Of a stretch of DNA of 38,606 nt, positions 31,122 through 38,530 are shown piece by piece. The position numbers and the translations under genes are program-made. How positions within the stretch are numbered: the stretch's first letter is position 1; each line of letters opens with the position of its first letter. Location of the stretch: contig NZ_QGTQ01000045.1 in the NCBI RefSeq assembly GCF_003182255.1, positions 1-38,606 of the forward strand, read 5' to 3'. Below the pieces are notes generated by a model that worked only from the letters and a program-made list of their open reading frames with translations, ran no database searches and was not told where the DNA came from. Origin of the DNA: Paenibacillus cellulosilyticus. Lineage in GTDB: Bacteria > Bacillota > Bacilli > Paenibacillales > Paenibacillaceae.

Positions 31122-32507
31122 TTAGTTCATCCACGCTCTGACTGCTGGAATACGACGCAGAATAAGCCAATCGAGAATGAGGGCAGCGATAAGTGTAATG
31201 CCGACAAGAGGGAGCAAGATAGCCATTATAATGACAATCGCAGCAACGCCCTTCTGCAGCTTGTATGTATGGTTCGCGCCAGGTGCGCCGAGCTTCATCG
31301 ATCCCTTCGGGCGGCGCCGCCACCACATGACGACACCAAGGAACGACGTGCCGGCCAATGTGATGCAGGCAAGCAGACAGAGCACGAGATTGGCAGTACC
31401 GAAATACTTTCCTTCGTGAAGGGAGATGCCGATCTCGATCGCTTTGGCAGCAATCCCGTAGTCATCATAACGAAGGCTTACCAATGTATTTCCGCTGTAC
31501 TGATCGATGTGCATCGTGGCCTCGTCTTTAATGGTTTTCGGCCAGACGGAGACGGTGTACACGCCCTTATCGTCTTGCGGAATGGCGATCGTGTACCCAT
31601 CCACGATTTTCTCAGCGGAAGCAATCGAGATGACGTTCTCGATTGGAATGCGAGGCACGCCGTTTTGCGAGGATTCAGGTACGGGCAAATTCTCGGCTGC
31701 CCATGGTACCTGCATGATGTCTTTCGTTGGTGTTTTGGATTCCGGAGAGTACCACATATAGTCCGGATAACCGGTTTTTGTTGAGTCTGTCGCTTTGCTT
31801 ATGTAGTTGCCGGTAAGTCCGGACCATGGAAGTCCCGTAACGACAAGCATGAGCACGACAATCGATAACCAGAACAAGGGCACTGCATGCAAGTCGCGTA
31901 TCATGATTTTGGAGCCGCTGCGAAGACGCGGCAGCCAGGTTCCGAATACTTTATTCCTTCCGCGTGGCCACCATAGGTATATACCGCTAATGAGAAGAAC
32001 GATAGCCCAGCAGGCTGCGACTTCGACGATTTTGTCCCCGATCGAATTGCTGCCAAGCATCAGGCTTCCGTGCAAATCGCGAATACGCTGGGTCAATGTA
32101 GTCGATGGGTCCAGACTGCCTACAATTGCGCCGTTATATGGGTTTACGAATACGGTCAGCGCTCCTAGTGGACTGTCTATGCCGACAGCAGCGGTCTGAT
32201 CCGGTTTGAAGGCTGGGGTATAGCTTGTAATAGGATGGTTGGGATACGCTTTCCTTACGGCGTCGATTTGCCATGAAGGCGAGATAGGCTCGCTGTCTTG
32301 CTTCTCGATGTGATACAAATGTGCAAAGCGCGCGTCATCGATCTGGTCTTTGAACAGATAAATTCCGCCGGTAACAGCCAGAAGAATGAGAAACGGCATG
32401 CAGATTATACCTGCATAGAAATGCCATCTCCATACGGCTGCGTACATCCCTCGATTGCGAGGCGTGGTTTTGAAGCTGTTTTCTGTTGTTTTGGTTGGCT
32501 GGATCAA
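31122..32507 (-). CDS. PepSY-domain transmembrane protein
   Basis: 461 residues with the layout of PepSY-TM (PiuB-like) proteins. Helix 1 is at about 25-52 (WRWHFYAGIICMPFL), followed by an extracytoplasmic PepSY region. Helix 2 is near 160-180, preceded by RDLHGSLMLG. Helix 3 at about 205-230 follows IRDLHAVPLFW, and a second PepSY-like loop comes next. The final helices lie at about 378-402 and 425-452, after SLHEGKYFGT. The recurring WH and LH motifs at membrane edges are typical and may bind haem or take part in electron transfer. In this position it could pass electrons to, or help assemble, a copper enzyme; function is not established. It is controlled by motif site 3. Confidence 0.8.
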   Translation of the reverse strand: MIQPTKTTENSFKTTPRNRGMYAAVWRWHFYAGIICMPFLILLAVTGGIYLFKDQIDDARFAHLYHIEKQDSEPISPSWQIDAVRKAYPNHPITSYTPAFKPDQTAAVGIDSPLGALTVFVNPYNGAIVGSLDPSTTLTQRIRDLHGSLMLGSNSIGDKIVEVAACWAIVLLISGIYLWWPRGRNKVFGTWLPRLRSGSKIMIRDLHAVPLFWLSIVVLMLVVTGLPWSGLTGNYISKATDSTKTGYPDYMWYSPESKTPTKDIMQVPWAAENLPVPESSQNGVPRIPIENVISIASAEKIVDGYTIAIPQDDKGVYTVSVWPKTIKDEATMHIDQYSGNTLVSLRYDDYGIAAKAIEIGISLHEGKYFGTANLVLCLLACITLAGTSFLGVVMWWRRRPKGSMKLGAPGANHTYKLQKGVAAIVIIMAILLPLVGITLIAALILDWLILRRIPAVRAWMN

Positions 32508-32562
32508 TTGCGATTCCAGTGTGATCCCCTCCGTTTACTTGGACCTGCGTGATTCAACACAC

Positions 32563-32607
32563 ATCTTACTGAAAAAATCAGCTGTTTGATATAACTCAAA
32601 AGGGCTA
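32563..32607 (-). promoter_or_regulatory. Shared regulatory motif, site 3, with -10 box
   Basis: On the minus strand, TAGCCCTTTTGAGTTATA (32607-32590), then 21 bp, then TAAGAT (32568-32563). It lies upstream of the PepSY gene start at 32507. The motif-to-start distance, 83 bp, equals that at site 1. Confidence 0.55.
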
Positions 32608-32641
32608 TATCCCGCTTGAATTGTCACAGCTTGTCCACCAA

Positions 32642-32688
32642 TATGACTCGATCGAGTCATAGTCATTCAACAGGCAGTTCCCTATGAT
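32642..32688 (+). promoter_or_regulatory. Shared regulatory motif, site 4, with -10 box
   Basis: TATGACTCGATCGAGTCATA (32642-32661) is a perfect 20-bp palindrome. Aligned as TGACTC-GATC-GAGTCATA it fits the motif of the other three sites. TATGAT (32683-32688) follows exactly 21 bp later. The -10 covers the ATGATG at 32681-32686, so translation of the regulator must start further downstream. Confidence 0.6.
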
Positions 32689-32725
32689 GGGAGAAATGAT
32701 AGAGCGTAAGGAGGAGATGGCAGTC

Positions 32726-33367
32726 ATGCAGGTGCGTGTATTGATTGTCGATGACCATCATCATGCAAGGGAAGCGATATGTGAAATTTTATCCTATCAG
32801 CCGTCATTTAAGGTTGTTGGAGTTGGGAAAAATAGCGCGGAAGCGCTCAGGCTGACAGATGAATTTATGCCGGATTTGATACTGATGGATATTAATATGC
32901 CAGATATGAACGGCCTGGAAACGACACGCTTGATTAAGCTTAAATATCCGGTTATCAAGATCGTTATGATTACGGTATCTGACGATATTACCCACTTGTT
33001 CGAGGCGATCAAAAACGGGGCGCAGGGCTATTTGTTCAAAAACTTGTCGCCGAGCACGTGGCTCGAATATTTGGAGACGATCATATCGGATGAGGTCCCG
33101 TTCTCCCGCGACATCGCGGGACAAATTCTAAGCGAGTTTTCGCTTCTTCAGCCGTATGACAATGATCAGCCTCTAACGCCGCGGGAACGCGAGATCTTAG
33201 GCTGGGTAGCCAAAGGGCTCACGAATAGAGAAATTGCTTTCGAATTGGATATCTCGGAGCAGACAGTAAAGAACCATTTAAAAAATATATTGCAGAAGCT
33301 TCATCTTGCGAATCGAGTGCAGCTCACGCGCTATGCGTTCGAGAACGGCTGGGTAAGACCGGAGTGA
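32726..33367 (+). CDS. Orphan response regulator, NarL/LuxR family
   Basis: 213 residues from ATG 32726, with AAGGAGG 11 bases upstream; ATG 32717 is also possible, but its spacing is only two bases. The receiver domain has acidic Asp9-Asp10, phospho-acceptor Asp55 (LILMDINMP) and Lys105 in YLFKNLSP. The C-terminal LuxR-type helix-turn-helix reads LTPREREILGWVAKGLTNRE then EQTVKNHLKNILQKLH. No sensor kinase gene is in the window. It lies in the middle of the putative nos-related regulon and has the palindromic form of the shared motif in its own promoter, so it is the best candidate for the regulator that binds all four sites. Confidence 0.88.
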   Translation: MQVRVLIVDDHHHAREAICEILSYQPSFKVVGVGKNSAEALRLTDEFMPDLILMDINMPDMNGLETTRLIKLKYPVIKIVMITVSDDITHLFEAIKNGAQGYLFKNLSPSTWLEYLETIISDEVPFSRDIAGQILSEFSLLQPYDNDQPLTPREREILGWVAKGLTNREIAFELDISEQTVKNHLKNILQKLHLANRVQLTRYAFENGWVRPE

Positions 33368-33380
33368 TAAAGTACAAGCG

Positions 33381-33635
33381 ATGGATCTAGAGATGAAACG
33401 GATTTTATTAGTTGATGACGAGTGGCGAATTCGTAAATTGCTGCGCATGTACCTTGAGCGGGAACATTACCTTATTGATGAAGCGGAAAACGGCGAAGAT
33501 GCGCTTCGCATGGCGCTTTCGTATAATTACAAGTTAATTATGTTGGACGTCATGATGCCGGGCATGACAGGAATTGAGATGTGCCGATCGATTCGGCGGC
33601 ACAAGCAGATGAATCGTTTAATGCTCTCACCGTGA
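33381..33635 (+). pseudogene. Truncated ResD-like receiver fragment
   Basis: 84 codons covering a receiver domain up to the middle of strand four: ILLVDDEWRIRKLLRMYLER, ENGEDALRMAL and LIMLDVMMPGMTGIEMC, close to ResD-type OmpR regulators. After RSIRRHKQ the sequence loses family likeness and stops. The conserved Lys and the DNA-binding domain are missing, and there is no good ribosome site. It is most likely a deletion remnant of a second response regulator; a single-domain protein is less likely. Confidence 0.65.
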
Positions 33636-33715
33636 TACCTTGCGCATACCGACCAATGAGAATGACGGAGACCCCGTGTAATCGTCATAAAGCGTTCATA
33701 AAGTCACACTCTCAA

Positions 33716-33759
33716 TAGCCCTAATGGGTCATTTGGCATATGCGCCTAATGAATACAAT
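33716..33759 (+). promoter_or_regulatory. Shared regulatory motif, site 2, with -10 box of the nos-like operon
   Basis: TAGCCCTAATGGGTCATT (33716-33733), then 20 bp, then TACAAT (33754-33759). It differs from site 1 only in the central bases. The downstream operon runs from 33797 to 38159. Confidence 0.6.
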
Positions 33760-33796
33760 GAGAAGCATAAACTATAAACAGAAAGGGATGACGACA

Positions 33797-34189
33797 TTGA
33801 GGGGAAAGACGCTTTTATTCGTCATGCTGAGCTGTCTCTCAATAATGCTGTTGTCTGGATGCACGAACAGCACGGCTGCTCAAGGCCAAGATCCGGCTAA
33901 TGTGAAGGTTGAGCTTGCCACTGATCCGACAATGATGAAGGCTGGCGAACAAGGCAAGCTTATCGCTGCTATAACGGGCATGGTCCTCGCGGACGACGCG
34001 CAGGTGGCATTCGACATACGCAAGCCGGACAATAAAGGACTTCCTGAAATTATTAACGCCGAAGCCGCAGGGGGCGGGAAATTCAGTGCAGCGAAGACTT
34101 TCGATCAGCCAGGTACCTATACGGTATATATTCATCTATATCAGGATGACCTGCATGTGACGAAGCTCAAAAAGCTGGAGGTTCAATGA
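33797..34189 (+). CDS. YtkA/FixH-like lipoprotein
   Basis: About 130 residues from a TTG start at 33797, with AAAGGG nine bases upstream. Upstream in-frame ATGs at 33740-33788 lie in or too near the promoter or lack spacing, so I prefer TTG, with doubt. The lipobox SGC gives Cys22. The mature part is one immunoglobulin-like beta domain (VKVELATDPTMMKAGEQGKL, VAFDIRKPDNKG, GTYTVYIHLYQDDLHVTKLK), typical of YtkA/FixH proteins found near copper and oxidase assembly genes. It is the first gene of the nos-like operon, and its stop overlaps the nosD ATG. Confidence 0.75.
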   Translation: MRGKTLLFVMLSCLSIMLLSGCTNSTAAQGQDPANVKVELATDPTMMKAGEQGKLIAAITGMVLADDAQVAFDIRKPDNKGLPEIINAEAAGGGKFSAAKTFDQPGTYTVYIHLYQDDLHVTKLKKLEVQ

Positions 34190-35517
34190 TCAAGCGCAGA
34201 GGATGGCTCGCCGCATGTCTGCTTCTGCTGGGTGTGTTTGTATGGATCGCCCCTTGCGCTGCTTACGCATCGCTGGATAAGGGTACCATTCAGCAGTTGA
34301 TTGACGAGGCGAAGCCTGGCGATACGGTAACGATCGCGCCTGGCGAATACCGCGGAGCAATCACCATCGACAAAAGCGTTACGCTCGTCGGAGAGCCAGG
34401 CACGGTCATCGTTAACGATGCTGCTCAGCCGGCTGTCACGATTACCGCTGATGGTGTCTCGGTTAGTGGTATTACCGTCGAGCAGCGGTCAATGGAGGAG
34501 TCGACTGCGATCGAGTTGGTTGCCTCGAACACGATGCTGTCCAATCTCGACATCCATACGCACGCTTTCGGCATACGTTTGCGAAAGTCGAATCGGAATG
34601 AGATTGCAGACAATTCGATTCAATGGCTCGGAGAGATGTCTGGCCAAGAGGTGAAGATGTCGGCGAAACGAAACGGAATCGATCTCTATGATTCACATGA
34701 CAATGTCATCAGCGGGAATAGAATCTCTTCTATGAATGACGGGATCTATCAGGAGAGCAGCCATCGCAATCAGGTCATAGGCAACCGGATTGACCATTCA
34801 CGGTACGGTATTCATTGCATGTACACGGAGGGGACGATTGTTCGGGGCAATGCAGGGAACTACAATGTGACCGGCGCGATGGTAATGGGGGTAACGGATG
34901 CCATAGTTGAAGACAACTCGTTCACTAAGCAGAGCGAGAATGTCAATTCACAGGGGTTGCTGCTGTTCGATGTTCATACCTCGACGATAGCCAACAATCG
35001 AGTAGAAGGCAATCGCATCGGCTTTTATGTCGAGCAGTCCAGCAAGAACGATATTCGGAATAACAGCATTGAACGGAATTTTGTAGGCATTCAGTTTCTG
35101 GAATCCGAAGGTAACGAGCTGCAGGCGAATGATTTCATCGCCAATGTCATTAATGCGGAGGCGACGGACAGCCCAGACAATCGTCTGACAGCGAATTTCT
35201 GGGACAACTTCAGCGGGATCGACGCGGATGGTAATGGCCGCAGCGACATTTCTTATGCGATCAATCCATTTTTCCAACAGCTGACGCACCAGACGCCAGC
35301 TTTCCAGCTATTCTTCCAGTCGCCGGGTATGCAGTTTCTTGAGACGATGATGCAATCCGATCGATCGTCCTGGACGGTAGACATAGAACCGCTCATGATG
35401 CCGGCAGGCCAACAGGCAATGGCAGGCAAGCACAATTCCTATACGTTCTGGGTGAGCTTGTGTCTGCTCCTTATCAGTACAATTATCATTTATAATACGG
35501 GGGTTAAACGAACATGA
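34186..35517 (+). CDS. nosD: NosD-like copper-enzyme maturation protein
   Basis: 443 residues: signal peptide (about 1-28), then a right-handed parallel beta-helix made of about a dozen N-rich turns (NEIADNSIQW, NVISGNRISSMNDGIY, NQVIGNRIDHSRYGIH, STIANNRVEGNRIGFY). Next come the NosD-typical end NFWDNFSGIDADGNG and SPGMQFLETM, and a C-terminal membrane helix (about 417-437). In nitrous oxide reducers NosD works outside the membrane with the NosFY ABC transporter to mature the Cu-S centre of NosZ. The ATG overlaps the previous stop and its stop overlaps nosL, indicating tight coupling. Confidence 0.88.
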   Translation: MIKRRGWLAACLLLLGVFVWIAPCAAYASLDKGTIQQLIDEAKPGDTVTIAPGEYRGAITIDKSVTLVGEPGTVIVNDAAQPAVTITADGVSVSGITVEQRSMEESTAIELVASNTMLSNLDIHTHAFGIRLRKSNRNEIADNSIQWLGEMSGQEVKMSAKRNGIDLYDSHDNVISGNRISSMNDGIYQESSHRNQVIGNRIDHSRYGIHCMYTEGTIVRGNAGNYNVTGAMVMGVTDAIVEDNSFTKQSENVNSQGLLLFDVHTSTIANNRVEGNRIGFYVEQSSKNDIRNNSIERNFVGIQFLESEGNELQANDFIANVINAEATDSPDNRLTANFWDNFSGIDADGNGRSDISYAINPFFQQLTHQTPAFQLFFQSPGMQFLETMMQSDRSSWTVDIEPLMMPAGQQAMAGKHNSYTFWVSLCLLLISTIIIYNTGVKRT

Positions 35518-36092
35518 ACTCAACAAAATTAATGAAGTTATCGGTTACTGCATGCTTGCTGTTCCTTATGGTGATGTTAGCAGGTTGCGGTGGAAAAGAG
35601 TACAAGGCCGTTGCAATCAATGAAGATACGGCCAAATGCGCGGTATGCAACATGCAGGTTAAGGATGATGCGTACGCGACGCAGCTTGTTACGGAGAATG
35701 GCAAAGTTTATCTGTTCGACGATATCGGCTGCATGCACGAATGGGAAGCAACGAACCCGAACGAAGAAATCGGCGCTTCCTTCGTTCGTGACTACAATGA
35801 CAACGAATGGATTAAATATGAGGATGCGTACTATGCTTATGATGCTTCCTACCGTTCTCCGATGGCGTATGGGATCTATTCGTTCAAGGACAAGGAATCG
35901 GCCGATGCATTCGTGAAGTCGCAGGATAAAGGCGTTGTCATGACAAGCGCAGAACTGGCGAGCCACTCTTGGCAGCAGAATACAGACATGATGGGCGGAA
36001 TGGATATGAGTGGACATGACGAATCGGCTCATTCCGAAATGGACGGCGATATGACAATGGACGATGCATCCTCGGATGCACATTCCCACTAA
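35514..36092 (+). CDS. nosL: NosL-like copper chaperone lipoprotein
   Basis: 192 residues. Lipobox LAGC with Cys25, then the copper-binding motif Cys42-X2-Cys45-X-Met47 (KCAVCNMQV) of NosL, and the conserved LFDDIGCMHEW and YRSPMAYGIYSF regions. NosL delivers copper outside the membrane for NosZ assembly. This protein has an extra tail of about 35 residues rich in Met, His and Asp, such as MMGGMDMSGHDESAH, which could bind more copper; the core family lacks it as far as I know. It overlaps nosD by 4 bp and is followed by nosY after two bases. Confidence 0.88.
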   Translation: MNSTKLMKLSVTACLLFLMVMLAGCGGKEYKAVAINEDTAKCAVCNMQVKDDAYATQLVTENGKVYLFDDIGCMHEWEATNPNEEIGASFVRDYNDNEWIKYEDAYYAYDASYRSPMAYGIYSFKDKESADAFVKSQDKGVVMTSAELASHSWQQNTDMMGGMDMSGHDESAHSEMDGDMTMDDASSDAHSH

Positions 36093-36094
36093 GC

Positions 36095-36913
36095 ATGGAT
36101 TTCCGTACCATTGCTATTCGCGAGATTCGAATGGGCTTTCGAAATCCATGGGCCTATTCCTTCATGGCGCTATTCATCGTATTCAGCATTATCCTGCTTC
36201 TAATTAATGCCCGCAACGCAGTGGAAGGGTATTCCGGCGTTACGAGTGCAATGTTGAATCTAATCTTATATCTCGTGCCACTCATGTCGCTGCTGTTAGG
36301 CTCCTTCTCGCTTACTGCTGAGAAGGAGGAGGGCAGCTGGCGGCTCCTATCGGCATATCCGCTTGGAACCTTATCGTTTATTGTGGGCAAATATGCAGGT
36401 CTTACCTTGGTGCTGTGGGTCATCATGTTCGTTGGCTACGGCGTCTCTGGTATGCTGGGGGCAGTATTCGGCGGAGGCTTCGCGATTTCGGACTTTGTGC
36501 TGTTTATTGCGTTCTCAATGGGCTTATCCTTCTTATTCGTCGCGATTGCGATGATGATCGGCACCTTCGCGAGGAATCGCTGGCAGGCGCTCACAATTAG
36601 CGTATCCATCTGGTTCTTCGCCGTTATCGGCTGGTCGTCGCTGCTCGTGGCGATTCTCGGGATGGTGCCTTATCTCTATGTCAAGCCTGCACTTATCTTT
36701 CTTACGTTTCTCAATCCGGCCGAGCTTGTTCGATTGTTCGTCATTGTGAAGCTGGGCGGAGGCTCCATTCTCGGGCCGGAATATTACGATTGGGTGCACT
36801 GGATTGGCCGGGCTGACGGCACGTTATGGTTCATACTGATTTGTACGCTCTGGGCGGCTGTGGCAGCCGGAATCGCCTATATAATCTGGGAGAGGGGGCG
36901 TCATCGTGAGTGA
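36095..36913 (+). CDS. nosY: NosY-like ABC transporter permease
   Basis: 272 residues with six hydrophobic helices, ABC-2 type: starts FRTIAIREIRMGFRNPWAYS and contains the LTAEKEEGSWRLLSAYPLGT cytoplasmic motif and the FLNPAELVRLFV segment typical of NosY. It has no Shine-Dalgarno of its own, the gap to nosL being two bases, so translation is probably coupled. With NosF and NosD it forms the transporter thought to supply a sulfur species or remodel the copper protein at the membrane. Confidence 0.88.
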   Translation: MDFRTIAIREIRMGFRNPWAYSFMALFIVFSIILLLINARNAVEGYSGVTSAMLNLILYLVPLMSLLLGSFSLTAEKEEGSWRLLSAYPLGTLSFIVGKYAGLTLVLWVIMFVGYGVSGMLGAVFGGGFAISDFVLFIAFSMGLSFLFVAIAMMIGTFARNRWQALTISVSIWFFAVIGWSSLLVAILGMVPYLYVKPALIFLTFLNPAELVRLFVIVKLGGGSILGPEYYDWVHWIGRADGTLWFILICTLWAAVAAGIAYIIWERGRHRE

Positions 36914-37628
36914 GTCGGTGCTGAGCGTATCAGGTGTACACAAGACGATCAAGAAGCAGGCGATCCTGCATGGCGTCAGCCTTGAGGCAGCCAAGGGGCG
37001 TGTCATTGCTCTCTGCGGAGGCAACGGAGCAGGCAAGAGCACGCTGCTACGGATAATAGCCGGCGTTTCGCAGCCAACAGAAGGTTCGATTCAAGTGGCA
37101 GGTCAATCGTGGAAGAGCAATCGGAAGCGATATGCGGAGCAGATCGGCTATATGCCGGACGATTACTTGTTCAGCCATGGTCTGTCTGCTGAAGAGACGC
37201 TTGCCTTCTGGGCATCCCTGAGAAGGGTCGGCAAGGAAGCTGTGCGGCAGAAACTTGAGCTTGTCGGCCTTTCGGAGGTACGTCGCAAGCCTGTTACTTC
37301 CTTCTCCAAGGGAATGCGTCAGCGGCTGCTCTTCGCTCAAGCGCTGCTCGGTGATCCGGCTCTGCTCGTGATGGATGAGCCAACGAATGGGCTTGATCCG
37401 TATTGGATGGACTCCTTCGTGGAGCTGGTTCGAACGGTCAAGGATGCAGGCCATACGGTCATCTTCTCGACGCATCAGATGCAAGTGGCTGATGCGATCG
37501 CCGATGAGGTCATTTTCCTTAAGGAAGGCAGAATCGTGCAGAGTGGGCCCGTTGAGGCTTATCGGGAAGACAGCGGCAGTCTTGGGCTGTATTCAGCTTT
37601 CCAAGCTTTGTTCGGCTATGAGGCTTAA
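36906..37628 (+). CDS. nosF: NosF-like ABC transporter ATPase
   Basis: 240 residues from a GTG start overlapping nosY by 8 bp, with GAGAGGGGG upstream. Walker A is GGNGAGKST at residues 38-46. The signature SFSKGMRQRLLFAQ has the SKGM variant found in NosF-type ATPases, Walker B is LLVMDEPTNGLDP, and the H-loop is FSTHQM. It drives the NosY permease. The gene order nosD, nosL, nosY, nosF in one coupled operon supports the assignments jointly. Confidence 0.88.
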   Translation: MSESVLSVSGVHKTIKKQAILHGVSLEAAKGRVIALCGGNGAGKSTLLRIIAGVSQPTEGSIQVAGQSWKSNRKRYAEQIGYMPDDYLFSHGLSAEETLAFWASLRRVGKEAVRQKLELVGLSEVRRKPVTSFSKGMRQRLLFAQALLGDPALLVMDEPTNGLDPYWMDSFVELVRTVKDAGHTVIFSTHQMQVADAIADEVIFLKEGRIVQSGPVEAYREDSGSLGLYSAFQALFGYEA

Positions 37629-37643
37629 GGAGGAATCTGGCCG

Positions 37644-38159
37644 ATGAAACGAACAGTGCAAAGGTATGTAGGCATAGTTTTGCTGGCGCTGCTGGCAGGT
37701 GCGGCTCTTTTCGAAGTTGTACAGAAGCTTCAAATGGACCATGAGGCTATTGCCATTGGGAGTCCGGCTCCCGCAATTGTTGCTCAGAACACGAATGGGC
37801 AAGAAGTAAGGTTGTTCGATTATCGCGGCAAGCCTGTACTTGTGCAGTTCTGGGGCTCTTGGTGCACCTCTTGCGTGAATGAGATGCCGCTTATCGATCA
37901 GGCGGCGAAGCGGCGAGGCATACAGGTGCTTGGCATTAATGTGGGCCAGACGAGAGGGACGGTAAAAACATTTATAGACAAGCTGGGGATAACGTATCCG
38001 CAGTTGCTCGACCCGAGCGGCGACATTATGGAGGCCTATCAAGTCAAGGCGCTGCCGGTCACCGTGCTGATCGATTCCGAGCAAAAGGTGGCTCAGATTG
38101 TGACGGGACAATTCGCCTCGGTCGATGAAATTGAGAAGCTTATTGAGGATTATTCCTAA
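37644..38159 (+). CDS. TlpA/ResA-like membrane-anchored thioredoxin
   Basis: 171 residues. An N-terminal membrane anchor (about 8-27) is followed by an extracytoplasmic thioredoxin fold with redox pair Cys74-X2-Cys77 in FWGSWCTSC and the cis-proline region KALPVTVLID. TlpA/ResA proteins reduce cysteines in secreted metallochaperones or apocytochromes; here it could keep the NosL cysteines reduced. AAGGAGG is 11-15 bases upstream. It is the last gene of the operon before a terminator. Confidence 0.85.
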   Translation: MKRTVQRYVGIVLLALLAGAALFEVVQKLQMDHEAIAIGSPAPAIVAQNTNGQEVRLFDYRGKPVLVQFWGSWCTSCVNEMPLIDQAAKRRGIQVLGINVGQTRGTVKTFIDKLGITYPQLLDPSGDIMEAYQVKALPVTVLIDSEQKVAQIVTGQFASVDEIEKLIEDYS

Positions 38160-38173
38160 CAGTTAAGAATGAT

Positions 38174-38218
38174 AAAGGACCTTTGCTTCCGAGTTTGTAC
38201 GGAAGTTAAGGTCCTTTT
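38174..38218 (+). terminator. Terminator of the nos-like operon
   Basis: AAAGGACCTT-TG-CTTCC pairs with GGAAG-TT-AAGGTCCTTTT around a 10-base loop. Confidence 0.85.
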
Positions 38219-38305
38219 GGTTTGCATACGCTAAAGATGGGACAGGGAGAATATGAGGTTCGTTCGTAAGCAAAAATTTGTGGAATCCGCGAGCGATATC
38301 GATGT

Positions 38306-38436
38306 TAACGGTTCTCTCCGCAGTTATTGTTGTGAAACATAGGAAATTGGAGTGCAAACGGTTGAGGGAGAGACTATTGGGGCAAAAATGGCGCGTTTAT
38401 GCTCATAATCGAGAAACTAAGCTCCACCGCAACCGT
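38306..38436 (+). repeat. Diverged copy of the 28.4-29.2 kb repeat (inverted-repeat part)
   Basis: It runs from TAACGGTT to AACCGT, 131 bp, with the same internal blocks as units A and B: AGAGACTATTGGGGCAAAAA, then CGCGTTTATGCTCATAATCG, then AAGCTCCAC. Identity is roughly two thirds by eye. The three 38-bp sub-repeats are not present. Confidence 0.7.
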
Positions 38437-38530
38437 CCCTCGTATTTAAGGGTTTCTCTCACGAATGCTCAACCATTCGCAGGATTTCAACTATTAAGAT
38501 GTCGGATGAAGCGATGGAATTAGGGCTGAC
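38437..38530 (+). repeat. Diverged third member of the 105-bp repeat
   Basis: It begins CCCTCG, then GGTTTCTCTCAC, GCTCA, ATTCGCAGGATTTCA and GGATG-GGAATTAGGG, in the same order and close to the same spacing as copies 1 and 2. It follows the other repeat family without a gap. The rest of the window to 38606 holds no recognised gene, only a weak hairpin (AGAAGT...ACTTCT) at 38565-38589. Confidence 0.55.
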
